Source of the DNA: Gemmatimonadota bacterium
GTDB taxonomy: Bacteria; Gemmatimonadota; Gemmatimonadetes; Gemmatimonadales; GWC2-71-9
Reading direction: 5' to 3'
Assembly: GCA_016874005.1 (NCBI GenBank)
Contig: VGVQ01000019.1
Coordinates: 1-64,000 of the forward strand
Length of the DNA stretch: 64,000 nucleotides
The notes below the pieces were generated by a model. That model worked only from the letters and a program-made list of their open reading frames with translations, ran no database searches and was not told the origin of the DNA. Positions 51,105 through 60,091 of the stretch are shown in pieces (position 1 is the first letter of the stretch; each line of letters begins with the position of its first letter). A program made the position numbers and the translations under genes.

Positions 51105-52325
51105 ATGCGTTGCTCACCCTGGTTCGCCCTCGCCGCGGCCGTCGGGATCGCGCGGCCAGCGTTCGCTCAAGAGACGTTGGCCCCGCGGATCGGCGCCACG
51201 CTGGCGGGGCTCGAGGCCGAGCTGATCGCGTTCCGTCGCGATCTCCACCGGCACCCGGAGGTGTCCGGCGCCGAGGAACGGACCGCGTCGAAGGTCGCGG
51301 AACGGCTCCGAGCGTTAGGCATCGAGACCCGGACCGGGGTGGGCGGCCACGGGGTGGTCGGGGTGCTCCGGGGGGGACGTCCCGGGCCGGTCGTGGCCTA
51401 TCGCGCCGACATGGATGCGGTCTATTCGAGCGACCCGGATCCGGTCGAGTTCAGATCGATGGTGCCCGGGGTCCGACACATCTGCGGCCACGACGTCCAC
51501 ACCACCATCGGAATCGCCTTGGCCGCCGGGCTCGCGTCCCACCGCCGCGACCTGGCCGGGACCGTGCTGTTCGTGTTTCAGCCGGCCGAAGAACGAGCCA
51601 CCGGGGCGCTCGCGATGCTCGCCGCCGGGGTGTTCCGCGACCCGCCGCCGGTGGCGATCTACGGGGTCCACACCGCTCCCTTTCCGGTGGGTCAGCTCGC
51701 GACCATCGCCGGCGACATGATGAGCGGCCGGGACCGGTACCGGGTCGCGATCCACGGTGAGGGCGACCGCGGCGCCGCCACCGCGGCGGTCAGAACCCGA
51801 CTCGCGGCGCTCGGCACCGTCGCTCCCGCCGAGATCCTGAGGCCGGCTCCGCGCGATCTGGTGCTGGTCACCCCGCCCCAGGTGGCGGAGTCGGCCGGGG
51901 TCACCCTGCTCAGCGGGACCATCATGGCGACTTCCCTGAGCCGGCCCGCGGTAACGAAGGGGATGCGGGAGATCGGGGCCCTCGCCCAGGGCGGCACCGT
52001 GGTCACGCCACGGTACCAACCCAAGACCATCGCGGGCGTCTTCAACGACTCGGCCCTGACCGTCCGCGCCACCGCGGCAGCCGAGCAGGTCCTGGGCGCG
52101 GGGAACGTGGTCCCCGTCGAGGTCATCGTCCCGGCGTTCAGCGAAGACTTCGGGTCCTTCCAGGACCTGGTCCCGGGGGTGTTCTTCTTCCTCGGCGTGA
52201 GCAACCCGGCCAAGGGGACCGTCGGAATGCCCCACACGCCCGATTACGTCGCGGACGAAGGGGCGATCCTGGTCGGCGCCAGAGCCATGGCGGCCGTTCT
52301 GCTCGACCGACTCGGACGGCCCTGA
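51105..52325 (+). CDS. Exported M20-family amidohydrolase, atypical lid domain
   Basis: A 406-residue protein with a signal peptide (ALAAAVGIARPAFAQ). Metal-binding motifs of the amidohydrolase branch are present: ADMDAV, ICGHDVHTTIGIALA, QPAEERATGA, HTAPFPVG and MPHTPDYVADE. In the lid domain the conserved HAAxPH segment, whose His helps catalysis in relatives, is replaced by GEGDRGAATAAVRTRL, and the region around it is rewritten. So the fold is M20, but amidohydrolase activity is uncertain. Secreted members are uncommon. Stand-alone gene followed by two hairpins. Confidence 0.82.
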   Translation: MRCSPWFALAAAVGIARPAFAQETLAPRIGATLAGLEAELIAFRRDLHRHPEVSGAEERTASKVAERLRALGIETRTGVGGHGVVGVLRGGRPGPVVAYRADMDAVYSSDPDPVEFRSMVPGVRHICGHDVHTTIGIALAAGLASHRRDLAGTVLFVFQPAEERATGALAMLAAGVFRDPPPVAIYGVHTAPFPVGQLATIAGDMMSGRDRYRVAIHGEGDRGAATAAVRTRLAALGTVAPAEILRPAPRDLVLVTPPQVAESAGVTLLSGTIMATSLSRPAVTKGMREIGALAQGGTVVTPRYQPKTIAGVFNDSALTVRATAAAEQVLGAGNVVPVEVIVPAFSEDFGSFQDLVPGVFFFLGVSNPAKGTVGMPHTPDYVADEGAILVGARAMAAVLLDRLGRP

Positions 52326-52332
52326 GCCGCTC

Positions 52333-52376
52333 GCCGGCCTCCCTCCAGGCCGGCGCCCGAATCGGCGGTTTCGGGC
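52333..52376 (+). terminator. Tandem hairpins after the M20 gene
   Basis: Two adjacent inverted repeats: GCCGGCCT/AGGCCGGC (52333-52354) and GCCCGAA/TTCGGGC (52355-52376). Neither has a clean U-tract. They separate the M20 gene from the five-gene operon starting at 52414. Confidence 0.5.
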
Positions 52377-52413
52377 GGCTGCGCCCGCCGCCCGAGCGGG
52401 CTATCGTTCCGGG

Positions 52414-53619
52414 GTGCCGATCGACTCCACCGACGTCCTCATCATCGGGCTGGGCCCCGCCGGTAGCGCCACCGCGACCCACCTGGCCCGGGCCGGCATC
52501 GGGGTGACCGCGATCGACCGAGCGGTGTTCCCGCGTGACAAGGTCTGCTCCGAATACCTGAGCCCCGAAGCCGTCCGCCACCTCGCCGGTCTCGGGGTGC
52601 TCGCCGAGGTCGAGGCCCGGGGGGTTCCCCTCCTGGGCGCCACCGTGTTCGGACCGAGGGGCGCCCGACTCGAAGGGCGCTTCGGCGAGGCCTGCCCGTC
52701 GCCGTTTCGGCCGGCCGGGCTGTCGGTGCCCCGCAAACACCTCGACTACACCCTGATGGCGGCAGCGCGATCCGCCGGGGCGCGGGTTCTCGACGGCACC
52801 GCGCTGGTGGAGCTGGGGCGATCGGGGCCGGGACAGCGGGCCACGGTCCGGCGGGACGGCCAGCTAACCACCATCGAGGCCCGGCTCGTCATCGGGGCCG
52901 ACGGGCTCCGGTCGGCCGTCGCGAGGGCGTTAGGCGGGCGGCGGCGGCGGACCATCCGCCGATACGGCTTCGTGGCCCACGTCGCCGAGGTGACCGACAT
53001 GGGCCCGGTCGCCGAGATGCACGTCGGCCAGAGCGGCTACCTCGGACTCAACGCGATCGGCGGCGGCTTGACCAACGTGGCCGTGGTGGTCCCCGCCGCG
53101 ACCGCTCGGCGCGCCATCGGGGATCCGGACGGCTTCTGGGCCGACTCGCTGGCCGGATTCCCGGCGGTCGCGGGCCGGGTTCGGCCCGAGCGGGTCGAAC
53201 GGCGCGTCCTGGTGAGCGGACCGTTCGACGCCAGCGCGCGGCGGGTCATCGGCGACGGTCTCGCCCTGGTCGGCGACGCCGCGGAATTCTTCGACCCGTT
53301 CACCGGCGAAGGCGTCTGCGCCGCGCTCCGAGGAGCCGAATTGCTCGCGCCGGTCGCGATCGCGGCGCTCGGCCTACCGGGCCCGGTCAGCCACGATCGG
53401 CTGCTGCCCTACCACACCGCCAGGCGGCAGGCGTTCGGGGGCAAATGGATGGTCGAACGGATGATCGGCTACGGGATGCTCTGGCCAGCCCTGTTCGATC
53501 GGGCGGTCTCACGGCTGTCGCGCCGGAACCTCGGCCATACCCTGATCGGCGTCACCGGCGATTTCGTGCCGCCGGGCGAAGTGCTCCGGCCCGGTTTCCT
53601 GGCCGCCATGGTAGTTTAG
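52414..53619 (+). CDS. FAD-dependent oxidoreductase, geranylgeranyl-reductase-like
   Basis: A 401-residue flavoprotein of the GGR/halogenase-like group. The dinucleotide motif is VLIIGLGPAGSATATHLARAG, a mid-chain GADGLRSAVARAL matches the DG motif, and GDAAEFFDPFTGEGVCAAL is the GD motif. Start is GTG 52414. These enzymes hydroxylate, epoxidise or reduce prenyl or aromatic substrates using FADH2. A flavin reductase gene lies 3 nt downstream, which would suit a two-component monooxygenase, though many GGR-type enzymes need no partner. Followed by methyltransferase, cyclase and ketosynthase genes with 4-nt overlaps. Confidence 0.83.
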   Translation: MPIDSTDVLIIGLGPAGSATATHLARAGIGVTAIDRAVFPRDKVCSEYLSPEAVRHLAGLGVLAEVEARGVPLLGATVFGPRGARLEGRFGEACPSPFRPAGLSVPRKHLDYTLMAAARSAGARVLDGTALVELGRSGPGQRATVRRDGQLTTIEARLVIGADGLRSAVARALGGRRRRTIRRYGFVAHVAEVTDMGPVAEMHVGQSGYLGLNAIGGGLTNVAVVVPAATARRAIGDPDGFWADSLAGFPAVAGRVRPERVERRVLVSGPFDASARRVIGDGLALVGDAAEFFDPFTGEGVCAALRGAELLAPVAIAALGLPGPVSHDRLLPYHTARRQAFGGKWMVERMIGYGMLWPALFDRAVSRLSRRNLGHTLIGVTGDFVPPGEVLRPGFLAAMVV

Positions 53620-53622
53620 AGC

Positions 53623-54102
53623 ATGGCCTCCCCCCTCGACGCGGCTCAGTTCCGGGAGCTGTGCGGTCGCTTCGCCACCGGCGTGGTGGTGGTCACGGCG
53701 AGCCCGGCCAGCGGCGCCCCGGCCGGGATGACGGCCAACAGCTTCGCCTCGGTATCACTGGAACCCCCGCTGGTCTCGGTCAACGTCGATCGCGGATCCG
53801 AGTTCCACGCCGTGATCGAGCGGGCCGCGAGCTTCGCGATCAACGTGCTCTCGCAGGATCAGGAATGGATCTCGCGGCGGTTCGCCGCCTCGGCCTCGAA
53901 TCGGTTCGACGGGGTCGGATACCGGCGGTCCGAGCGAGGTTCGATCGTCCTGGCCGGGGTGGTCGCCGTCATCGAGTGCGAGACCCTCGAGCGGATTCCC
54001 GTCGGTGACCACACCATCGTGATCGGAAGGGTGGTCGGCGGCGATACCCACGACCTGGCTCCGCTGTTGTACTACCGCGGCGGCTACCGGACCCTCGGAT
54101 GA
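53623..54102 (+). CDS. Flavin reductase-domain protein
   Basis: A 159-residue protein of the flavin reductase (FMN-binding split barrel) family. FRELCGRFATGVVVVTA opens the domain, GMTANSFASVSLEPPLVSVNV is the FMN/FAD-binding strand-loop, and AINVLSQDQEWISRRFA and DHTIVIGRVVGG are typical of HpaC-like short reductases. It would supply reduced flavin to a partner monooxygenase. It sits 3 nt after the oxidoreductase gene and overlaps the methyltransferase gene by 4 nt. Confidence 0.87.
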   Translation: MASPLDAAQFRELCGRFATGVVVVTASPASGAPAGMTANSFASVSLEPPLVSVNVDRGSEFHAVIERAASFAINVLSQDQEWISRRFAASASNRFDGVGYRRSERGSIVLAGVVAVIECETLERIPVGDHTIVIGRVVGGDTHDLAPLLYYRGGYRTLG

Positions 54103-54824
54103 CGACCGCCGAAGCCCACCTGGCCCCGGGCCGGGAACTGCTCGACGACCCCCGGGCCGATCCGGCCCTGGTGCGAGCGTCGCTTCGGAACATCGCCCGA
54201 GCCAACCGGTGGTTCGGCGGCGTCGCGGCGGCTCGCTTCGGGGTCGGCCGGCTCCTCGATCGGCGTCCCGACCGGCCCGGGGCGGTGTCATCCGGCCACC
54301 GCGATCGGGTCACCCTGCTGGACGTCGGGACCGGGATGGGCGACCTGCCCGCGGCGTTAGGCAGCTGGCTCGCCGGGCGTGGCGTCGCGGCGACCTGCTT
54401 CGCGGTGGAGCGCAATCCCACCGCCGCTCGGATGGCGGCCGAGGGCGGTCTCGCCACGGCCGTCGGCGACGGCTTGCGGCTGCCCTTCGGCGGCCGATCC
54501 GTCGACATCGTGCTCCTCAGTCAGATCGCCCACCACCTCGCGCCCCCAGCGATCCTCGAGCTCTGCCGAGAAGCCACCCGGGTTGCCCGAATCGGCGTCG
54601 TCCTGGCCGACCTGGCCCGATCGCGACTCGCTCAGATCGGCTTTTTCGTGGCGAGCCGAGCCCTCCGGTTCGATCCGGCCACCTGCGCCGACGGGGTCAC
54701 CTCGGTCAAACGGGGGTTCCGCGTCGGGGATCTGGCGGGGCTCCTGGCCCAGGGCGGCATCGCCGCCCACTGCGTCGCCAGGCCGGGGTGGAGGGTGGTC
54801 GCGACTTGGGGTGTCCTCCCATGA
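54099..54824 (+). CDS. SAM-dependent methyltransferase, class I
   Basis: A 241-residue methyltransferase. Motif I is VTLLDVGTGMGDLPAAL, the motif II acid is in CFAVERNPTAA, and VDIVLLSQIAHHLAPPAI corresponds to motif IV of small-molecule O- or C-methyltransferases. The N-terminal RANRWFGGVAAARFGVGRLL segment is a common marker of these stand-alone enzymes. Overlapped on both sides by 4 nt with the flavin reductase and cyclase genes. Substrate unknown; most likely the product of the accompanying ketosynthase or oxidoreductase. Confidence 0.82.
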   Translation: MTTAEAHLAPGRELLDDPRADPALVRASLRNIARANRWFGGVAAARFGVGRLLDRRPDRPGAVSSGHRDRVTLLDVGTGMGDLPAALGSWLAGRGVAATCFAVERNPTAARMAAEGGLATAVGDGLRLPFGGRSVDIVLLSQIAHHLAPPAILELCREATRVARIGVVLADLARSRLAQIGFFVASRALRFDPATCADGVTSVKRGFRVGDLAGLLAQGGIAAHCVARPGWRVVATWGVLP

Positions 54825-55285
54825 TGCGAACCGTGGACCGAGCCCAAGTGCGCGCCCCGATCGACCGGGTGTTCCGGTACGCCAGCGAGGTGGAGCGCTG
54901 GCCGACGTTCCTCGACCACTATCGGTGGGTCAAGATGCTGGAGCGATTCGAATCCGATCGCGGCATCGTCGAGATGGCGGCCTACCGCCCGTTCGGCGCC
55001 TTCGATTGGCCGACGTGGTGGGTCTCGGAGATGGCCATCGAGCGGGCCGATCACCGGGTCCGCTATCGGCACATCCGCGGGATCACGACGGGCATGGACG
55101 TGGTCTGGCAGCTCACCGAGACGGCCGGCGGGACCGAGATCGAGTTGATTCACGAGTGGACCGGCCCGGCCTGGCCGCTGATCCGGCGGCCCGCGGCCGA
55201 GTGGGTCATCGGCCCGATTTTCGTCCACGGGATCGCCTCGCGCACCATCGCGGGGGTCAAGCGGGCGGCGGAGTTGGGCGAATGA
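54821..55285 (+). CDS. SRPBCC (polyketide cyclase/COQ10-like) protein
   Basis: A 154-residue protein of the START/SRPBCC fold. The opening VDRAQVRAPIDRVFRYASEVERWPTFLDHYRWVKML, the middle VRYRHIRGITTGMDVVWQL and the long C-terminal helix (IASRTIAGVKRAAELGE) are those of the polyketide cyclase/COQ10 group. These bind hydrophobic ligands and often catalyse aromatic ring closure. The ATG start overlaps the methyltransferase stop (ATGA), and its stop overlaps the ketosynthase start. Confidence 0.8.
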   Translation: MMRTVDRAQVRAPIDRVFRYASEVERWPTFLDHYRWVKMLERFESDRGIVEMAAYRPFGAFDWPTWWVSEMAIERADHRVRYRHIRGITTGMDVVWQLTETAGGTEIELIHEWTGPAWPLIRRPAAEWVIGPIFVHGIASRTIAGVKRAAELGE

Positions 55286-56526
55286 CCCGGCTCCGCCGCG
55301 CGGTGATCACCGGGATCGGAGCGGTCACCCCCATCGGGATCGGCGTCGAGGGCCTCTGGCGCGGTCTCATGGCCAAGCGGTCGGCGGTGGGTCCGGTCAC
55401 CCGGTTCGACCCTACTCCATTCCGCACCCACATCGCGGCGGAGATCAACGACTTCGATCCGGTCGACTTCCTCGGCGCCAAGCGCTCCAAGCGGATGGAC
55501 CGGTGCTCGCAGCTGGCGCTGTCGGCCGGGAAGATGGCGCTCGACGACGCCGGGCTCCGGCTCGAAGGCGAGGACCGAGACCGGATCGGGGTCATGATGG
55601 GGACGGCGTTAGGCGGCGTATCGCTCGCCGAGGAGCAGCATACCCGGTTCCTCTCCGGCGGGGTCCGGGCGGTGGACCCGGGGGTGGCCCTGACCGTCTT
55701 CGCCGGCGCTTCGAGCGCCAATCTCGCCATCGATTTCGGGGTCACCGGCCCCAACCTGACCAACGGGATGAGCTGCGCCTCGGGCGCGATCGCCATCGGC
55801 GAGGCAGCCAAGGCCGTGATGCTGGGCGAGGCGGACGTGATGTTCGCCGGCGGTTCGGAAGCCCCCCTCGCCCCGCTCACCTTCGGCGCCTTCGCGATCA
55901 TCCGGGCGATGTCGACCCGGAACGACGACCCGGCCTCCGCCAGCCGACCCTTCGACCGGGACCGCGACGGATTCGTCATGGCCGAGGGCGCCGCGATCGT
56001 GATCGTGGAAGAGCGGGAACGGGCCCTGGCCCGAGGCGCGAAGATCTACGCCGAGTTGGTGGGTTACGGGCTCACCAACGATGCCCACCATATGGCCGCG
56101 CCGCTCCCGGGCGGTCGTCAGGCGGCCCGCGCCATGGCCAACGCTCTCCGGATGGCCCGGATCGCGCCGGCGGAGGTGGGCTACATCAACGCCCACGGGT
56201 CCTCGACCCAGCTCAACGACCCGACCGAGACCGAGGCCATCAAGTCGGTCTTCGGCGACCGGGCCGCGCGGGTCCCGATCAGCGGAACCAAGGGCTACTA
56301 CGGCCACGCGTTAGGCGCGAGCGGGGCCTTTGAGGCCGCCATCAGCGCCCTCGCGACGGCCCGGCGCTGGATTCCGCCCACCGTCAATCTCGGCGCCCCC
56401 GACGACGCCTGCGATCTCGACTACACCCGGGGCGACGGCCGGAGCCTCGACCCCGAGTTCCTGCTCAGCAACTCGTTCGGCTTTGGGGGAATCAACGCCG
56501 CGCTGGTGTTCCAGCGAGCGGTGTAA
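55282..56526 (+). CDS. Beta-ketoacyl-ACP synthase, FabF-type (KS II)
   Basis: A 414-residue thiolase-fold condensing enzyme. The catalytic triad is intact: Cys in TNGMSCASGAIAIG, His in YINAHGSSTQLND and His in YYGHALGASGAF. The opening RRAVITGIGAVTPIGIGVEGLW and GFVMAEGAA are KAS II-type. It could be a housekeeping FabF, but its place at the end of an overlapping operon with cyclase, methyltransferase and oxidoreductase, and with no fab genes or acyl carrier protein nearby, suggests a secondary-metabolite condensing enzyme. An ACP and malonyl transferase would have to come from elsewhere. Confidence 0.85.
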   Translation: MTRLRRAVITGIGAVTPIGIGVEGLWRGLMAKRSAVGPVTRFDPTPFRTHIAAEINDFDPVDFLGAKRSKRMDRCSQLALSAGKMALDDAGLRLEGEDRDRIGVMMGTALGGVSLAEEQHTRFLSGGVRAVDPGVALTVFAGASSANLAIDFGVTGPNLTNGMSCASGAIAIGEAAKAVMLGEADVMFAGGSEAPLAPLTFGAFAIIRAMSTRNDDPASASRPFDRDRDGFVMAEGAAIVIVEERERALARGAKIYAELVGYGLTNDAHHMAAPLPGGRQAARAMANALRMARIAPAEVGYINAHGSSTQLNDPTETEAIKSVFGDRAARVPISGTKGYYGHALGASGAFEAAISALATARRWIPPTVNLGAPDDACDLDYTRGDGRSLDPEFLLSNSFGFGGINAALVFQRAV

Positions 56527-56622
56527 AGGCAAGCAAGCCGAGCCCGCTCGCCGCCGCTCGCTCACCCGGGGGGTTCAGCCCGGGAGCGCGGCGTCTAGGT
56601 CGGACGGACCACACCGTGTGGA

Positions 56623-56646
56623 TCGAAACCGGAATCGCGGTTTCGA
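56623..56646 (+). terminator. Hairpin after the five-gene operon
   Basis: A perfect 9-bp stem (TCGAAACCG / CGGTTTCGA) with a 6-nt loop, 96 nt after the ketosynthase stop and 44 nt beyond the end of the convergent aminotransferase gene. Weak U-tract; could serve either strand. Confidence 0.5.
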
Positions 56647-56690
56647 CTCGACCGACGCGCCAACCTTAGGCAGCCACTACCCGACCGACG

Positions 56691-57587
56691 TCAGGCCGCC
56701 ACCGCCGACTCGACCCGCCCGGCGTGGGCGAACGCCCAGTAGAGTTCCCGGGCTCGCCGATAGATGGGGCCGGCCTCGAGGACCCGCGACTCGTACTTGA
56801 GGCACGGCAGGACCTTGCTGTGATTGCCGGTCGAGAAGATCTCGTCGGCCTCGAGCACCTCGGCCGGTCGGATGGTCCGCTCCACCACCTCGACCCCGGC
56901 ATCTCGAAGCAGCCGAATGACCCGCTGCCGGGTGATCCCGTTCAGGAAGGTCCCGTTGGGTACCGGGGTGTGACAAACGCCGTCCTTGCCGATCATCACG
57001 TTCTGGGCGGAGAACTCGGCCACGTTGCCGATCGGGTCGCACGTCAGGGCATTGTCGAAGCCCCTGCGGTTGGCTTCGGCAACCGCCATCCCCGCGAGCG
57101 GGTAGAGGCAGGCGGCTTTCGCGTGGGTCGGGGCCTGTTCCGGGCCGGGACGTCGAAAGGGCGAAAGGCAGGCGGTGAACCCCTTGATCGGGTCACCCAA
57201 CGGCAGCGGCATGATCACCAGGGCGAACTGGGTCGAATCGGGATTCGGAGCAAGCGCGCCGGTCTCGGCCCAGAACATCGGCCGCACGTACAAGGCGGCG
57301 TCCGGCGGGAATTGAGCGATCCCTTCCCGGGCGAGGGCGAGAATCTCCCCAGCGGTCAACCCGGGCCGGAGATTCAGCCCGGCGGCCGAGCGAACCACCC
57401 GCTGGCAATGGAGATCGAGATCCGGGGCGACACCCTCGAAGGCGCGGGCTCCGTCGAACACGGTGTTGCCGAGCCAGGCCGCGTTGCTCTCGGAGGTCAT
57501 CAACGGGACCGGCCCGACCTGCCAGCGGCCCTGGTAGTAGCAGATCGAGGAAGCCGATTGGTGGGCGTGAGTCGAGTGGTCGGACAT
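56691..57587 (-). CDS. Class IV PLP-dependent aminotransferase (branched-chain type)
   Basis: A 298-residue fold-type IV aminotransferase. The substrate-loop region has WLGNTVFDGARAFEG, the PLP Lys lies in THAKAACLYPLAGMAVAEA, and FLNGITRQRVIRLLRDAGVEVVER and the AEVLEADEIFSTGNHSKVLP segment are those of branched-chain and D-amino-acid aminotransferases. Ketoacid specificity is most like IlvE. The protein is typical in length. The start is the ATG giving MSDHSTHAHQS; an open frame runs upstream to 57956 but overlaps the divergent esterase gene. Confidence 0.82.
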   Translation of the reverse strand: MSDHSTHAHQSASSICYYQGRWQVGPVPLMTSESNAAWLGNTVFDGARAFEGVAPDLDLHCQRVVRSAAGLNLRPGLTAGEILALAREGIAQFPPDAALYVRPMFWAETGALAPNPDSTQFALVIMPLPLGDPIKGFTACLSPFRRPGPEQAPTHAKAACLYPLAGMAVAEANRRGFDNALTCDPIGNVAEFSAQNVMIGKDGVCHTPVPNGTFLNGITRQRVIRLLRDAGVEVVERTIRPAEVLEADEIFSTGNHSKVLPCLKYESRVLEAGPIYRRARELYWAFAHAGRVESAVAA

Positions 57588-57689
57588 TTCCGGCCTCGGA
57601 GCGCGTGGATGAGCGTGGCGATCGATCCAATGTAACCCGCGGCCCGGCCGCCGCGATATATTGACCGGCAACTTCCCCAGGTTGCTTCC

Positions 57690-58616
57690 TTGCGTCGTAC
57701 CGTCACCGCATTGGTCTCCGCGAGCGTCGTCGCGTCTCCCGCGGCCGCCCAGCGTCTCGAATACCGGCCAGTCCCCTCCCGAGGGGTGCAAGCGTTCACC
57801 TTCCAGTCGCCGTCGATGGGGGTTCGGTTCTCGGTCAACGTCGGCACAGGGCCGAGCTACCGCCCCGGAAGCACCACCCGATACCCCGCCCTGATCACCA
57901 CCGACGGCGACTTCGCGTTCGGCACGGTTCACGAGTCGGCCCGGTCGTTGGTGCAAGAGGCGGCCATCGACGAGATCATCGTGGTCAGCATCGGGACCAG
58001 CTACGACGAGGGCGACTCGACCTGGACCCGCCGCCGGATCTACGAGTTCTCACCGCCCGACTGGGATCGTCAGGATGCCTTCGGCAAGGTGGTGACGGGC
58101 GCCTGTTCCAGCTACGGCTCCGCCCCGGGTCGATGCACCGGGGGAGCCCCCGGCTTCCTGAACGCGATCGTCACCGAGCTGATTCCGCTGATCGCGGAAC
58201 GGTTTCCGATCGATCGGGCGGACCTCGGATTGTTCGGGATCTCGGCGGGAGGTTTCTTCGCGTCGTGGGCCATGTTCCAACCCAACGCCCCGTTCAAGAA
58301 GTACCTGATCTCGAGCCCCGCGATGGCGTACGGGAACGGGGAGATCTTCAGGCTCGAGTCCCGTTGGGCGGCCGATCGCAAGGATTGGCCGGTGGCGATC
58401 TACTTCGGGGCTGGCGATCTCGAGATCCAACACCAGTTATACGAGGGCGTCGGCCAAATCGTCAGCGGGATGACCCGCCTCGCCGGCCTCCTCGCCAGCC
58501 GCAACTACCCGGGGCTCAGGATGACCACGGAAGTCCATCCCGGGATGAGCCACGGCGACGTCATGGGCACCGTGGTGGTGCGGGGCTTACGAACCCTGTA
58601 CCGCAAAGGCGGCTGA
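57690..58616 (+). CDS. Secreted alpha/beta-hydrolase esterase, IroE/Fes-like
   Basis: A 308-residue protein starting at TTG. Signal peptide TALVSASVVASPAAAQ. The putative esterase (D) fold has nucleophile elbow GLFGISAGGFFASW, with likely His in VHPGMSHGDV and Asp in FGAGDLEIQ. Members cleave enterochelin-type or feruloyl esters; the role here is unknown. The gene contains two of the few TTA codons in the window that are not part of CGTTAGGC (58437, 58587). It is divergent from the aminotransferase gene (102 nt apart). Confidence 0.77.
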   Translation: MRRTVTALVSASVVASPAAAQRLEYRPVPSRGVQAFTFQSPSMGVRFSVNVGTGPSYRPGSTTRYPALITTDGDFAFGTVHESARSLVQEAAIDEIIVVSIGTSYDEGDSTWTRRRIYEFSPPDWDRQDAFGKVVTGACSSYGSAPGRCTGGAPGFLNAIVTELIPLIAERFPIDRADLGLFGISAGGFFASWAMFQPNAPFKKYLISSPAMAYGNGEIFRLESRWAADRKDWPVAIYFGAGDLEIQHQLYEGVGQIVSGMTRLAGLLASRNYPGLRMTTEVHPGMSHGDVMGTVVVRGLRTLYRKGG

Positions 58617-58681
58617 AGGTCAGGCGTCTCGGACGCGGTGCCTCCGCGGCGCCGCAGCATGCCCTGGTACGGCGCGGCACA

Positions 58682-59914
58682 TCAGACCGGAGGGTTCTTC
58701 AACCCTTCCATCACGAACGGCCGCGGTGTGGATGTGGTGCGGCGTGGTCTCTGGTCCCGGCCTACGAAGGTTGGCACGTTGCCCCATGCCATGATCGTGC
58801 CGTCGGCCAGTGTCGCGACGCTGCGTGCCACGTCGGCGGACACCGAGCGCACGCCCTTGAGGCCCGGCACCGGCGCAGGCAGCGGGCCGGCATGCCCGAC
58901 CTCGCCGACGAGATCGTTTCCCCAGGAGATGACCGTTCCGGCGGTGGTAATGGCGAGCATGTGCGACTCGCCGCAGGCGAGCGCGCGAACACCCATGACG
59001 CCAGCGACCGGGGCAGGCGTCGGATATGGCGCGTCCCACCTGGAGAGCTTGCGACCGAGCCCGCCATTGCCCCAGCCCCACGCCATCACCGTGCCATCGC
59101 GGAGCAGCGCGCCGGAAATCATGGATCCGGCAACGACTGCCACCGCGCCCGCCACCCCCGTCACCGCGACGGGGGTGTTGCGATCGACAGTGGTCCCGTC
59201 ACCAAGTTGGCCCTGCCGGTTCAGGCCCCACGCCCAAACCGATCCGTCCTCCAGCAGCGCGAGCGAATGCGACCCGCCTACCGCGATGTCGACCACGCCG
59301 GACAGGCCGGGAACACGCATCGGGAACGGGACGACGTGCGGCACCTGCTCGCTGTACCTGTAGCGGAAGGCAGGCGTTGGACCGATGCCCAACTGACCCC
59401 TGATGTTGTAGCCCCAGGCGTAGGCGGCGCCGGCCCGGGTCACCGCCAGCGTGTGGTCGCCACTGCTGGCGACGCGTACCGCGTCGGTGATATCGAGCAC
59501 TGGCGTTGGTGCGGCTGGGACCTTCCGCACCTGGCTGGTCGCCTCGAATTCCGCCAAAGGCGTGATGCCGAGCGCGCCGCGGGCATTGATGCCCCACGCC
59601 AGAATACGGCCGTCTGGCATCACGGCGAACGAGGTGGTGATGCCGCTGGCGATGTCAACGGCGCCGCGGACCGCCGGGAGTTCGAAGGCCAGGCTTTCTG
59701 GCAGGGGGTCGCTGTGGCCGAGACCAGCATGCCGGCCGTCAAAGATGAACCCAGGTTGCGGGCACATGGTCACGGCACCGTCGGGCTCGAGGACGAAGGT
59801 GAATGAGCCCCGGCAGATCGCGCGGCGCTCGCGCGGCGCCGGCGTTTGCAGTGCCGATCGGAGCGCCAGCGGCGCCGAGGAGATCATTGCCAGCAGAGTG
59901 CGTCGGGTAATCAT
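58682..59914 (-). CDS. Exported RCC1-repeat beta-propeller protein
   Basis: A 410-residue protein. The N-terminus [20 protein letters not shown] is a twin-arginine-type signal. The rest is made of RCC1/BLIP-II repeats; six WG units are visible ([64 protein letters not shown]), each preceded by SHSLAL/DHTLAV-like strands, giving a seven-bladed type propeller. Such proteins bind partners or act as protease inhibitors in bacteria; no partner is evident. It lies alone, convergent with the esterase gene. Confidence 0.8.
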   Translation of the reverse strand: MITRRTLLAMISSAPLALRSALQTPAPRERRAICRGSFTFVLEPDGAVTMCPQPGFIFDGRHAGLGHSDPLPESLAFELPAVRGAVDIASGITTSFAVMPDGRILAWGINARGALGITPLAEFEATSQVRKVPAAPTPVLDITDAVRVASSGDHTLAVTRAGAAYAWGYNIRGQLGIGPTPAFRYRYSEQVPHVVPFPMRVPGLSGVVDIAVGGSHSLALLEDGSVWAWGLNRQGQLGDGTTVDRNTPVAVTGVAGAVAVVAGSMISGALLRDGTVMAWGWGNGGLGRKLSRWDAPYPTPAPVAGVMGVRALACGESHMLAITTAGTVISWGNDLVGEVGHAGPLPAPVPGLKGVRSVSADVARSVATLADGTIMAWGNVPTFVGRDQRPRRTTSTPRPFVMEGLKNPPV

Positions 59915-60091
59915 GGGTTCTCCTCCAACGAGTATCGATTTCGCCTCGGCATGGATAACACGGGTGACTCGGCAAGGGTCCGAACGGTAGCTTCCATTGG
60001 TGTGCTCGCGGTACCGGTCGTCCCGGTGTTGCCTGACGAAAGAACTCGGCCGCCCGGGCCATCCGTGGCCGGCGTCGGCTGGAGCGTCCTG
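59915..60091. other. Non-coding gap
   Basis: 177 nt without a convincing gene. It presumably holds the promoter of the RCC1-repeat gene. No clear promoter elements or repeats seen. Confidence 0.5.

Larger units (their letters stand above)
51312..56316 (+). repeat. Densest run of the CGTTAGGC motif (five copies)
   Basis: GCGTTAGGC occurs at 51312, 52927, 54354, 55606 and 56308, in five genes (M20 hydrolase, oxidoreductase, methyltransferase and twice in the ketosynthase). It is always read as Ala-Leu-Gly (GCG-TTA-GGC) and is the sole place I find TTA in these genes. Other copies in the window lie at 217, 14177, 15410, 41996 and 47295. The variant TCGTTAGGC is at 13419 and 61915. Positions are given on the plus strand. 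Confidence 0.8.

Noticed and set aside
49147-51117. Longer start for the CocE-type hydrolase (51117)
   Set aside because: It would overlap the divergent M20 gene start and put 52 residues before the signal peptide, which must be N-terminal.
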